Shown here one piece after another: positions 7,901-16,476 of a stretch of DNA of 64,000 bases. The stretch spans positions 1 through 64,000 of the forward strand of contig NZ_CXOO01000033.1 of assembly GCF_001269385.1 (NCBI RefSeq). The letters run 5' to 3'. The position numbers and the translations under genes were made by a program. The stretch comes from Limnohabitans sp. DM1 (GTDB lineage Bacteria > Pseudomonadota > Gammaproteobacteria > Burkholderiales > Burkholderiaceae_C). The notes under the pieces were generated by a model, which saw only the letters and a list, made by a program, of their open reading frames with translations, did no database searches and was not told the DNA's origin. Within the stretch, counting starts at the first letter, position 1, and the number at the start of each line of letters is the position of its first letter.

Positions 7901-8190
7901 GTCGGACTCTTCGAGTGCCGACCTACAACGAACGCGATATCCGTAGGTCGGTGGTCGAAGACCCCGACGCTGTTGGGTTGAGCGTTCGTGCCGTGCCGAT
8001 GCATTCGATGCGGTTCATTGCTCAGACGTCGGACTCTTCGAGTACCGACCTACAACGAAGGCAATATCCGTAGGTCGGTGGTCGAAGACCCCGACGTTGT
8101 TGGGTTAAGCGTTCATGCCGACGCATTCGATGCGGTTCATTGCTCAGACGTCGGACTCTTCGAGTGCCGACCTTCGACATGCATGGGTCG
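7901..8190. repeat. Tandem hairpin repeat, about 125-bp unit, 2.3 copies
   Basis: Units begin GTCGGACTCTTCGAG at 7901, 8028 and 8150 (spacing 127 and 122). Each full unit contains two arms that largely pair: GTCGGACTCTTCGAGTGCC near the start and GGTCGAAGACCCCGAC about 50 bases later. The last copy is cut short after its first arm. The array fills the gap between the convergent luxR-type and acyl-CoA dehydrogenase genes and holds no ORF of note. It may act as a terminator; it is not a CRISPR because the units are long and self-complementary. Confidence 0.85.
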
Positions 8191-8220
8191 GTGACTTCGG
8201 CCTCTTGAGGCTTGAGGTCG

Positions 8221-10542
8221 TCAATCCACGCCAAACACCCGCCGCAGATGCAACGTCACCCCGCCAAACTGCTGCTCGATCACCGTCAGCCGCTTGAAGC
8301 CATGGCCCACGGCCAGCTCGTCGGTCATGCCCATGCCGCCGTGCAACTGCACCGCGCCCTGCCCCACCAAGCGCGCAGCACGCAGCACCGTCACATGGGC
8401 CGATGACACCCGCTCGGCGCGGCGCTCGGGGCTGTCACCCAGCACATCGGCACAAGCACCCACCGCCGCAGCGGCTTGCACCAGGGCCATGTACATGTCG
8501 GCCATGCGGTGTTGCAGGGCCTGAAAGGCCGCCAAGGGTTGACCGAACTGCTTGCGCTGGCTGGTGTAGTTGAGCGTGTCGCGCATCAGGGTCTGCATCA
8601 CGCCAACCGCTTCGGCACCTGCGGCCAGCGTGGCCGCATCCCATGCTTGCGAGAGCGCAGCCAGCGCATCGCCTTGGCCGATGATGGCTTGCACGGGCGT
8701 TTGGTCAAATGCCAGCTCAGCCGCCCAGGCACCGTCGATCAGTCGAACATCACGCTGCTGCACGCCAGTGGCTGAAGGGTCAATCAAGCAGATGCGCAGC
8801 TGGCCAGCCTCGTCTCGCGCGCTCACCAGCCAATGCGTGGCCCCGGTTGCGCCTCGCACCAGGGCTTTGCGCCCGCTGATGTGCAGCTGGCCGTTCGAGT
8901 TGTGCAAGCGGGTCTGCACCCGGCTCAGGTCGGTGCGCCCGGAGGGCTCCAAAGCCGCCACGGCCAAGCGCACTTGGCCATCGGCCAGGCCTTGGAGCAA
9001 AGCATCAGCCGCCGGGTCATTCAACGCTTGCAGCAAGGTCGCGCCCAAGACGGCCGAGCTGCTGTAAGGCTCGGCCACCAAAGCCGCCCCGAGGGCCTGG
9101 CAAATCAGCATCTGCTCGGGCAATCCACCGCCCATGCCCCCCAGGTGTTCAGGCAGCGCGGCACCCAAGAGGCCCAGCTCGTGCGCCAGGCCTTGCCACA
9201 GCGGCTCAATCGCTTGCGGCGTGGCGATCATCTGAGCGCGTTTGTCAAAGGGCAATTTGTCTTGCAGCCAGCCTTGCAGACTGGCCACGAGCATGGTCTG
9301 CGTCTCGTCCAGAGGCAGCACAGACTCCACCACCTCGGCCCCCAGAATGTGCCGCGCAATCAGGTTGCGCTGCACTTCATTGGTGCCGCCATAAATCGAG
9401 GCTGCGCGGTCATTCAAATACGCACGGGTGGCGAAAACCGACTCTTCGGGCACAGGCAGCGCGTGGGCAGATGCCTCCTCAATGGTCAGGCTGCTGGAAC
9501 CATAGGGGCCTGCAATGTCCAGACCCAGCTCGGTCAAGTGCTGCTTGAGCTCGGTCGCCAGCACCTTGCCCATGGACGGCGCAGCCGGCATCCAGCAAGG
9601 CTGCGTGCCGCCACCGATGCGAGCGGTCAGCACCTGCTGTTCCCAAGCGTGCAAGGCGTCGATGCGGCACTGCGCGTTGGCCAAGGTCAAGGCGATGTCT
9701 TCTTGCTCTTGGTCAGAAGGTCCTGATGAGGCAAACGCTTCGTTCAGGGACTCTTTCAACCGGGCCAACCGCCCCCGCAAGAACGGCGCAGACGAGCCGC
9801 CCCGCTCGTGTTCCAGCAAAAATTTGGCAATCGTCCAGCCCTGGTTTTCTTCGCCGATCAGCGCATCAGCGGGCACGCGGGCCTCGTCAAAAAAGACCTG
9901 GTTGAACTCATGGTCGCCCGAGATGCTGATGATCGGCCGGATCTGGATGCCCGGGTTGTTCAACTCGAACATCAAAAAGCTGATGCCTTGCTGCGGTTTA
10001 CCGCTGCTGTCGGTGCGCACCAGACAAAACATGTGCGTGGCGCGGTGGGCGTGGGTGGTCCAGATTTTGGAGCCGTTGATCACCCACTCGTTGCCTTCGC
10101 GGCGGGCGCGGCATTGCAGCGATGCCAGGTCGGAGCCCGAGCCCGGCTCGCTGTAGCCCTGACACCAGTAACTCACGCCATTGCGCAAATCGGGCAGCCA
10201 GCGCTCTTTTTGGGCCTGCGTGCCAAACGCCACCAGCACGGGCGCAGCCATCACCAGCCCCAGGGGCGAGACCTTGGGGGCATCAGCCGCTGCAATCTCG
10301 CTGGCAAAAATGTCATGCTGCTTTGGGGTCCAGGCGCAACCGCCCCACTCGACTGGCCAGTGCGGCGCCGCCCAGCCGCGCTTGGCCAAAATCCGCTGCC
10401 ACGGAATACCGACCTCGTAGTCCGCAAAAATGCCCGAGGTACGATGCCCGCCCAAGCGGATCTCATCGGTCAGCTCAGCGGCCAAAAAGGCGCGCACTTC
10501 ATCACGAAAAGCCAGTTCGTCGCTCGTCAATGAATCGGTCAT
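8221..10542 (-). CDS. Double (tandem-fused) acyl-CoA dehydrogenase
   Basis: 773-residue flavoprotein made of two acyl-CoA dehydrogenase units in a row. Unit 1 (about 1-390) has YSEPGSGSDLASL and GGTNEVQRNLIARHIL, both standard FAD/substrate motifs. Unit 2 (about 395-770) keeps LHGGMGMTDELAVGH but is more diverged. It would oxidise an acyl-CoA to the 2-enoyl-CoA, passing electrons to ETF. Tandem ACADs are known in actinobacterial and proteobacterial lipid, steroid and aromatic side-chain degradation, often with one catalytic and one degenerate half. The substrate cannot be told. It is a single gene between unrelated neighbours. Confidence 0.88.
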   Translation of the reverse strand: MTDSLTSDELAFRDEVRAFLAAELTDEIRLGGHRTSGIFADYEVGIPWQRILAKRGWAAPHWPVEWGGCAWTPKQHDIFASEIAAADAPKVSPLGLVMAAPVLVAFGTQAQKERWLPDLRNGVSYWCQGYSEPGSGSDLASLQCRARREGNEWVINGSKIWTTHAHRATHMFCLVRTDSSGKPQQGISFLMFELNNPGIQIRPIISISGDHEFNQVFFDEARVPADALIGEENQGWTIAKFLLEHERGGSSAPFLRGRLARLKESLNEAFASSGPSDQEQEDIALTLANAQCRIDALHAWEQQVLTARIGGGTQPCWMPAAPSMGKVLATELKQHLTELGLDIAGPYGSSSLTIEEASAHALPVPEESVFATRAYLNDRAASIYGGTNEVQRNLIARHILGAEVVESVLPLDETQTMLVASLQGWLQDKLPFDKRAQMIATPQAIEPLWQGLAHELGLLGAALPEHLGGMGGGLPEQMLICQALGAALVAEPYSSSAVLGATLLQALNDPAADALLQGLADGQVRLAVAALEPSGRTDLSRVQTRLHNSNGQLHISGRKALVRGATGATHWLVSARDEAGQLRICLIDPSATGVQQRDVRLIDGAWAAELAFDQTPVQAIIGQGDALAALSQAWDAATLAAGAEAVGVMQTLMRDTLNYTSQRKQFGQPLAAFQALQHRMADMYMALVQAAAAVGACADVLGDSPERRAERVSSAHVTVLRAARLVGQGAVQLHGGMGMTDELAVGHGFKRLTVIEQQFGGVTLHLRRVFGVD

Positions 10543-10607
10543 GGTGGTCTTCGCTCAAAAAGAAAAAATAATCACAAGGAAAGGCGTTTTGCGAGGCCAT
10601 GGTTTTT

Positions 10608-10680
10608 GCAGGAGCCAGCCCTGCTGGCTATGCGGCGCATGTGGACCGCTGGCTTTTCGCTTGCAGGGCAAACTCCTACA
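10608..10680. repeat. REP-like hairpin repeat
   Basis: Imperfect inverted repeat with arms GCAGGAGCCAGCCCTGC and GCAGGGCAAACTCCTAC around a segment with CTTTTCGCTTG, a string also present in the larger elements at 21091, 33021, 44897 and 61074. It lies between the acyl-CoA dehydrogenase start and the nitroreductase end. Confidence 0.55.
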
Positions 10681-10708
10681 GGGAAATGCGCCATGCCGGG
10701 CCGACCGG

Positions 10709-11380
10709 TCAAAAACCCACATAACGCACGAAATTGGCTTCATCCTCGCGCACCGACTTGACGCTGTTGGCCACAAAGTCTTCGTCCGGGTAGCCCAAGG
10801 CGATGCAGATCATGATGTTCTGGTCGTCGGGGATGCCCGCGTGTTCGCGCACCACGGCCGACTGCATGATGCCCTGCCCGTTGATCACGGTGCCCAGGCC
10901 CCGCTCCCAGGCGGCCAGCACGATGGCGTGCGACAAAGCCCCCAAATCAAACTGGCTGATGGCTGCAGGTTCGAGGTATTTGTCATAGGTCAGCACCAGC
11001 GACACCGGCGCATCAAACTGCCGAAAACCGCGCATCACCCAATCGGTGCGGCGCTCTTTGTCATCGCGGGCAATGCCCATGGCGTCGAACAGCTGAATGG
11101 CGATGTCCACCTGACGCTTGCGGTGGATGCCCTCGTAGGCCTCTTTCATCGGGAAGTCGCGCTTGGGTGGCACGCCCTTGACCATATTGTCGGTATTGCC
11201 CCGGCGAATGCGCTCCAGCGGCTCGCCCGTGACCACATGCACATGCCAGGGCTGTGTGTTCATGGACGAGGGCGACCATTTGGCCACTGAGAGGATCTCT
11301 TCGATCACTTCGCGTGGCACGGTTTTTTGCTGGTAACCGCGAATGCTTTTGCGGGCCTTGATGAGTTCTGAAAATTCCAT
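10709..11380 (-). CDS. Nitroreductase-family flavoprotein
   Basis: 223-residue FMN enzyme that would use NAD(P)H to reduce nitroaromatics, quinones or enones. It starts with the family pattern LIKARKSIRGY (phosphate-binding Arg/Ser) followed by WSPSSMNTQPWH for FMN, with an ALGYPDEDF end segment. A single domain of normal length. It is divergent from a flavin-reductase-like gene (11538), with about 155 bases between them, so both may share a promoter region. The natural substrate is unknown. Confidence 0.9.
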   Translation of the reverse strand: MEFSELIKARKSIRGYQQKTVPREVIEEILSVAKWSPSSMNTQPWHVHVVTGEPLERIRRGNTDNMVKGVPPKRDFPMKEAYEGIHRKRQVDIAIQLFDAMGIARDDKERRTDWVMRGFRQFDAPVSLVLTYDKYLEPAAISQFDLGALSHAIVLAAWERGLGTVINGQGIMQSAVVREHAGIPDDQNIMICIALGYPDEDFVANSVKSVREDEANFVRYVGF

Positions 11381-11537
11381 GGACTTGTCTCGATGCGTTT
11401 GAACAGGCGGCTCGCCTGAGGCTTTGATCTGAGCAACGAAGACTCAGACATGGCTGCATTAAAACGTTTTCAGCAAGACATGCTTGTCTTGCGCATGACT
11501 GTGCCTGCCAGCTGGGGCACTTTACAGTGTGGCCATG

Positions 11538-12170
11538 ATGCATTTTTATGAACCTCACCTCGGTCACGGCCTCAAGCATGACCCGTTCAACGCCATCGTG
11601 GGCCCTCGCCCCATAGGCTGGGTGTCCAGCCAAAGCCCCAGCGGTGTGCTCAATCTGGCCCCCTACAGCTTTTTCAACGCCTTCAACTACGTGCCACCCG
11701 TGATTGGGTTTTCAAGCATCGGGCGCAAGGATTCGCTCAACAACATCGAGGCGACGGGCGAGTTTGTCTGGAACCTGGTCACTCGCGATCTGGCCGAGGT
11801 GATGAACCAAACTTGCGAAGCCGTGCCGCCCGAGGTGAGCGAGTTTGATCTGGCAGGCCTGACACCCGAGGCATCGAAGGTGGTGGGTGTGCCGCGTGTG
11901 GCGCAAAGCCCGGTGAGCTTTGAATGTCGGTGCACGCAAATTTTGCAGTTGCAAGACCTGCAAGGCCAGAAAGTCGACACCTGGATGGTGTTTGGCCAAG
12001 TGGTGGGCATCCACATTGACCAGCGCTTGCTCAAAGACGGGGTGTACGACACCGCCAATGCCGGGCACATTTTGCGTGGCGGCGGCGCAGCGGATTACTT
12101 CAGCATCGGGCCGGAGCAGCTGTTCAAAATGCACCGCCCCGAAAGCGGTGCACGCGATCTGCCCAAGTGA
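11538..12170 (+). CDS. Flavin reductase-like (FMN-binding split barrel) protein
   Basis: 210-residue protein of the DIM6/NTAB flavin reductase family. It begins MHFYEP and continues DPFNAIVGPRPIGWVSS, then NLAPYSFFNAF, the typical FMN-binding pattern. It may supply reduced flavin to an oxygenase or itself act as a flavin oxidoreductase. ATGs at 11535 and 11538 are adjacent; the second gives the N-terminus seen in relatives, and no strong ribosome site separates them. Confidence 0.85.
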   Translation: MHFYEPHLGHGLKHDPFNAIVGPRPIGWVSSQSPSGVLNLAPYSFFNAFNYVPPVIGFSSIGRKDSLNNIEATGEFVWNLVTRDLAEVMNQTCEAVPPEVSEFDLAGLTPEASKVVGVPRVAQSPVSFECRCTQILQLQDLQGQKVDTWMVFGQVVGIHIDQRLLKDGVYDTANAGHILRGGGAADYFSIGPEQLFKMHRPESGARDLPK

Positions 12171-12321
12171 GGCCTTGCACCCTCCCGGCGCACGGGCAGC
12201 GCCAGCGGGTGTCACCTGAGGCGCAGGCCGTGCGGCAGCGGCTGCGTTAATCTGGCCACGGGCCTTTGCTTGCTGCCACTTGGCTGCTGTGGGCCCTCCA
12301 ACCCAAGCTCAGGACAAACAC

Positions 12322-13089
12322 ATGACCGCACCACTCAAAGGACAAGTTGCATGGATCACAGGCGGGGGCAGCGGCATCGGGCTGGCCGGCGCCATGGCCT
12401 TGGCCCAAGCCGGAGCGCATGTTGTGATTTCGGGCCGCAACGCGGCCACCAATGCCAGCGCTTTGGCTTCGCTGCAGGCCCTGGGCAGTGCCGAGGCCTT
12501 GCTGCTGGACGTGGCCGACAAGCACGCCGTCAAAGCAGCCGCCCAGCAAATTTTGGACAAACATGGGCGCATCGACATCCTGGTGACCAGCGCGGGCACC
12601 AATGCCACGCAGCGCAATTTAGACGTGGTCACGCCCGAGGCCTGGGACGATGTGGTGGCCATCAACCTGTCGGGCCTGTTTTATTGCGTGCACGCGGTCC
12701 TGCCCGCCATGCGTCAGCAACAAGGCGGCTTGATCATCAACGTGTCGTCTTGGGCGGGGCTTTACGCGTCCAAGCTCACCGGCCCTGCTTACAACGCCAC
12801 CAAACGCGCCGTGCTGGCCCTGACCGAGTCCATCAACATGGAAGAGTGCACACACGGCATCCGCGCCACCTCGCTCTTGCCCGGCGAAGTGGCCACGCCC
12901 ATTCTGGACAAGCGGCCCGTGCCGCCGTCTGCCGAGCAACGCGAATTGATGGTGCAGGCCGAGGACATGGGGCAAGCCATCCTGTTTGTGGCGCAGATGC
13001 CCGCTCGCACCTGCATCAACGAATTTGTCATCTCCCCCACCTTCAACCGCTTCTACACAGGCGGGCTGGAAACGCCGCCCAAACGCTGA
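12322..13089 (+). CDS. SDR-family oxidoreductase
   Basis: 255-residue classical short-chain dehydrogenase. It has the NAD(P) motif TGGGSGIG (residues 12-19), NVSSWAG with the catalytic Ser, and YNATK with the catalytic Tyr and Lys. It likely interconverts an alcohol and a ketone; the substrate is not evident. It is followed after 24 bases by an EamA transporter, probably cotranscribed, suggesting metabolism plus export or uptake of a small molecule. An upstream in-frame ATG at 12280 gives a non-conserved extension and was not used. Confidence 0.9.
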   Translation: MTAPLKGQVAWITGGGSGIGLAGAMALAQAGAHVVISGRNAATNASALASLQALGSAEALLLDVADKHAVKAAAQQILDKHGRIDILVTSAGTNATQRNLDVVTPEAWDDVVAINLSGLFYCVHAVLPAMRQQQGGLIINVSSWAGLYASKLTGPAYNATKRAVLALTESINMEECTHGIRATSLLPGEVATPILDKRPVPPSAEQRELMVQAEDMGQAILFVAQMPARTCINEFVISPTFNRFYTGGLETPPKR

Positions 13090-13113
13090 GCCCGGCGGCA
13101 TCTCACCCAGCCC

Positions 13114-14004
13114 ATGAGCCAACTTTTCAGCGACAGTGCCCGGCACCGCCGCATCGGCATTGCGCTGGTGACGGTCACCACCTTGATGTTTGCGGTGCTC
13201 GACGCCTCGGCCAAGTGGCTGGTCCTCACCCTGCCCGTGATGCAGGTGGTGTGGATGCGCTTTCTCACGCATTCGCTGTTTTCCATCGCGGTGTTTGCGC
13301 CCTCGGTCAAAGGCGATTTGCTGCGCTGGCGGCACCCGCGCTTGCAGCTGCTGCGCGGCTTGATGCTGGCGGCCATGACCGGCCTGAACTTCTGGGCTTT
13401 GCAGTATTTGCAGCTGGCCGAGACCGGAGCGATGCAGTTTTCCGTGCCGATTTTGATTGCGCTGCTGTCGGCCTGGTGGCTGGGCGAGCGGCTGGATGCC
13501 AAGCGTTGGCTGGCCATTGCAGTGGGCTTCGCGGGGGTGCTGGTCATCATCCGCCCTGGCAGCCAGGGCTTTCACCCGGCCATCTTGCTGTCAGCCCTCA
13601 ACGCCATTTTGTATGCGCTCTTCAACATGATGACGCGCTACCTGGCCAGCAGCGAAAACCCGGCCACCACGCAAATGACCTCGGCGGTGGTGGCCACTTT
13701 GGCGCTGACGCCCGTGGCGCTGTGGCAATGGCAACAACCGGCCACGCTGCTGGAGTGGTTCGTGATGGCCTTGGCCGGTTTGTGCGGTGGCATTGGCCAC
13801 TACTTTGTGGCCGTGGCGCACCGCTACGCTTCGGCGGCGGTGCTGGGTCCGTTTTTGTACCAGCAGATCCTTTACATGACGGTGCTCGGCTGGCTGGTCT
13901 TTGGCCAAGTGCCCGACCTGGCCGTGGTGCTGGGCGCCATGGTGGTGGTGGCCAGCGGCCTGTATTTGTTGTGGCGCGAGTTTCAGGGCGCAGGTCCCAA
14001 ATGA
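13114..14004 (+). CDS. EamA/DMT-family transporter
   Basis: 296-residue inner-membrane protein with ten predicted hydrophobic segments arranged as two EamA repeats (about 15-145 and 155-290). The second repeat ends GAMVVVASGLYLLWREF. DMT proteins export or import amino acids and other small metabolites. It sits right behind the SDR gene and ends just before an interspersed repeat element. Confidence 0.88.
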   Translation: MSQLFSDSARHRRIGIALVTVTTLMFAVLDASAKWLVLTLPVMQVVWMRFLTHSLFSIAVFAPSVKGDLLRWRHPRLQLLRGLMLAAMTGLNFWALQYLQLAETGAMQFSVPILIALLSAWWLGERLDAKRWLAIAVGFAGVLVIIRPGSQGFHPAILLSALNAILYALFNMMTRYLASSENPATTQMTSAVVATLALTPVALWQWQQPATLLEWFVMALAGLCGGIGHYFVAVAHRYASAAVLGPFLYQQILYMTVLGWLVFGQVPDLAVVLGAMVVVASGLYLLWREFQGAGPK

Positions 14005-14017
14005 GTACCTTAACTTA

Positions 14018-14218
14018 TTGATCCGGCCCCTTGGAGTCTTGAACCCTATGCAGGGGATAGCTTTTTTGTAGGAGCCCACCCCTGTGGGCGATGGGCGTGG
14101 AACACGCCCTTGACTTGGCCCTGCATGCCTTCGCCCACAGGGTGGGCTCCTACAAAGGCAAAAATATCCACATGAGCGACAAAACATGGGCCATTCAAAC
14201 CTCATCGGGCCGGATCAA
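14018..14218. repeat. Interspersed repeat, GATCCGGCC ends with a different core
   Basis: The ends are inverted copies: TTGATCCGGCCC at 14018 and GGGCCGGATCAA ending at 14218, matching the ends of the elements at 44897 and 61074. The interior instead holds a GTAGGAGCCCACCC...GGGTGGGCTCCTAC hairpin. This is a mosaic of the two repeat families in the window. The 349-base gap between the EamA and cyclase genes contains this and nothing else recognisable. Confidence 0.75.
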
Positions 14219-14353
14219 TAACGCTTAACGGGTGTGAGCCAACTGCTAAGCGCTTGGGCCCTCAGTCAGCTCGGTGACACACCAGCAGCCACCCAGCGCC
14301 CAAGATGGCATGCACCATTTTTGGCGCTAGGGCGCTCATCACAGGAGTTCTGC

Positions 14354-15415
14354 ATGTCTTCATCCCCCCGCTGGAAACACCGCCCGCCGGGCTCGAACTG
14401 GGGCGACTTTGGGCCCGATGACCAGTGCGGTCGCATGAACCTTTTGACGCCCGACAAAGTGCTGCAAGGCATGCAAGAGGTGCGCACGGGGCAAACCTTC
14501 AACCTGAGCCTGCCGCTGGATTTTCCAGGCGGCAACGTGCTCAACCCCCGCAGGCAGCCACCTGTGCTGCGCCCCACCTTGCGCGGCGACAAGCCCAACA
14601 TGAACTACCAGCTGTGGTGTGACGACCCGGTTTGCACCGATGTGGTGTGCGACGACCTGGTGATCATGCACTTGCAGTACAGCACCCAGTGGGACAGCCT
14701 GGCGCATGTGGGCTCGATGTTCGATGCCAATGGCGACGGTGTGCCCGAGCCGGTGTATTACAACGGCTTTCGCGCAGGCACCGATGTGGTGGGGCCCAGC
14801 AGTGGATCGGGGGCTGGCATTTTTGGTTTTCCGGAGATCGCCCGCGAATCGACCTCTTCTGCCAAAGCCTTGGGCATCGAGAAGATGTCCGAGCGCTGCG
14901 TGCAAGGCCGCGCAGTCATGATCGACCTGCATGCCCACCTGGGCCGTGAGCGGGTGCGGGTGGGTCACGACCTCCTGATGGACATCATGCGCAAGGACAG
15001 CGTGGTGGTGGAGCCCGGTGACATGGTGTGCTTGCACACCGGCTTTGCGCAGATGCTGCTGGAGATGAACAAACAGCCCGACCCGCATGTGGTGGAAAAC
15101 TCGTGTGCCGTGCTGGAAGGACGCGACGAGCGGCTGCTGCAGTGGATCACCGATTCAGGCCTGGTGGCGCTGATCGCCGACAACTACGCGGTCGAAGGCT
15201 TGCCCGCCACACCCCGCCCCGGCAGCTGCGCGGCTTTGCCCTTGCACGAACATTGCCTGTTCAAGCTGGGCGTGCACCTGGGCGAGATCTGGCACCTCAC
15301 GCCCTTGGCCAACTGGCTGCGCGAGCACGGCCGCCACCGCTTTTTGCTGACTGCGCCACCCCTGCGCCTGCCCGGAGCCATTGGCTCACCGGCCACGCCC
15401 ATTGCCACCGTGTGA
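14354..15415 (+). CDS. Cyclase-family metal hydrolase
   Basis: 353-residue member of the cyclase/kynurenine-formamidase-like family (PF04199), which hydrolyses amides or cyclic imides using a divalent metal. The metal motif WDSLAHVG (about residue 116) and a second site DLHAHLG are visible. AGGAG lies just before the ATG at 14354; earlier ATGs give unrelated sequence. It leads a run of three same-strand genes with an ornithine-cyclodeaminase-like and a DadA-like oxidase. This suggests a catabolic route for an amide or amino-acid-type compound. The substrate is not determinable. Confidence 0.88.
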   Translation: MSSSPRWKHRPPGSNWGDFGPDDQCGRMNLLTPDKVLQGMQEVRTGQTFNLSLPLDFPGGNVLNPRRQPPVLRPTLRGDKPNMNYQLWCDDPVCTDVVCDDLVIMHLQYSTQWDSLAHVGSMFDANGDGVPEPVYYNGFRAGTDVVGPSSGSGAGIFGFPEIARESTSSAKALGIEKMSERCVQGRAVMIDLHAHLGRERVRVGHDLLMDIMRKDSVVVEPGDMVCLHTGFAQMLLEMNKQPDPHVVENSCAVLEGRDERLLQWITDSGLVALIADNYAVEGLPATPRPGSCAALPLHEHCLFKLGVHLGEIWHLTPLANWLREHGRHRFLLTAPPLRLPGAIGSPATPIATV

Positions 15416-15552
15416 TCGCCCCCCGGCGTGAGGAGCCCTGGCCACTGACCGCCATCCATCTGGGTTTGCGCTAGTAAATCCTGCAGGTGACTGCCGTGAT
15501 CGGCTGGGCATGCTTGAATTGGCCTTGCACAAGCCATCCCTGGAGACAAGCC

Positions 15553-16476
15553 ATGGTTCACTATTTTGACGAAGCCCGCGTGCAGCAACTGCTGAGCGTA
15601 CCCGACCTGCTGCAAGGGGTGCGAGAAGCCTTGGTGGCCTTGACGCTGGGCCAGGTGGTACAGCCGCTGCGCATGGTCATGCCCATTGGCGAGGCCTCTC
15701 ACGATGGCCTGCTGTTTTTAAAACCCGCTCAGCTGGGCGATGCCTTGAGCACCAAGCTCATCACCCTGGTGCCGGGCAATGCGCAAAAGGGCTTGCCCAC
15801 ACTGCTGAGCACGATCGTGCTGATGGACCCGGCCACGGGCCAGACGCTGGCCGTGATGGAGGGCAACACCATCACCGCGATGCGCACAGCAGCGGCCTCT
15901 GCCGTGGCGGCCGATGCGCTGGTGCCACGCACACCGCAAGTGGTGGCCATGCTGGGCAGCGGCGTGCTGGCCCGCAGCCACGCGCAAATGCTGCGGGCCG
16001 TGCGCGAGGTGTCCGAAATTCGGGTGTGGAGCCCCAACGCTGCCAACGCGCAGCAGTGCGCACGAGACATTGGCGGTGTGGCCTGCGCGAGCGCCGAAGA
16101 GGCGGTGCGCGGCGCTGACATCGTGTGCACCGTGACCAATGCCAGCGAACCCGTGCTGCAAGGCGCCTGGCTCAAGCCCGGTGCCTTTGTGGCGGCGGTG
16201 GGTGCGCCCCGCCCCACTTGGCGCGAGCTGGACGATGCGGCCATGGCCCACTGGGTGGTGGCCGACCAGCGCGAAGCGGCCGAAAAAGAATCGGGCGATG
16301 TGATGCTCTCGGGCGCGCGGGTCGCGGCCGAAATTGGCGAAGTGTTGTGCGGTCGCGTGGCTGCGCCACCTTTAGGCACCACCATCATTTTCAAATCGCT
16401 GGGTCAGGCGGTGGAAGACACGGTGGCAGCACGCCTGGTATACCGCGCTGCTTTGGCCGAAGGCGCTCGCCCATGA
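15553..16476 (+). CDS. Ornithine cyclodeaminase / mu-crystallin family protein
   Basis: 307-residue NAD(P)-dependent protein of the OCD family, covering ornithine cyclodeaminases, alanine dehydrogenases and ketimine reductases. The Rossmann motif LGSGVLARSHAQML (about 135) and substrate-loop STIVLMDPATGQTLAVMEG are typical. The ATG at 15553 follows GGAGAC. Its stop overlaps the start of the next gene by ATGA, so the two are translationally coupled, consistent with joint action on an imino or amino acid. Confidence 0.88.
   Translation: MVHYFDEARVQQLLSVPDLLQGVREALVALTLGQVVQPLRMVMPIGEASHDGLLFLKPAQLGDALSTKLITLVPGNAQKGLPTLLSTIVLMDPATGQTLAVMEGNTITAMRTAAASAVAADALVPRTPQVVAMLGSGVLARSHAQMLRAVREVSEIRVWSPNAANAQQCARDIGGVACASAEEAVRGADIVCTVTNASEPVLQGAWLKPGAFVAAVGAPRPTWRELDDAAMAHWVVADQREAAEKESGDVMLSGARVAAEIGEVLCGRVAAPPLGTTIIFKSLGQAVEDTVAARLVYRAALAEGARP

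Noticed and set aside
7901-8190. Possible CRISPR array
   Set aside because: The units are about 125 bases, self-complementary and nearly identical throughout with no short repeats separated by unique spacers; no cas genes are present.
12270-14021. Long 583-aa open frame across the SDR and EamA genes
   Set aside because: It is out of frame with both real genes, rich in Arg/His/Ala/Gly with no domain; a GC-bias shadow.
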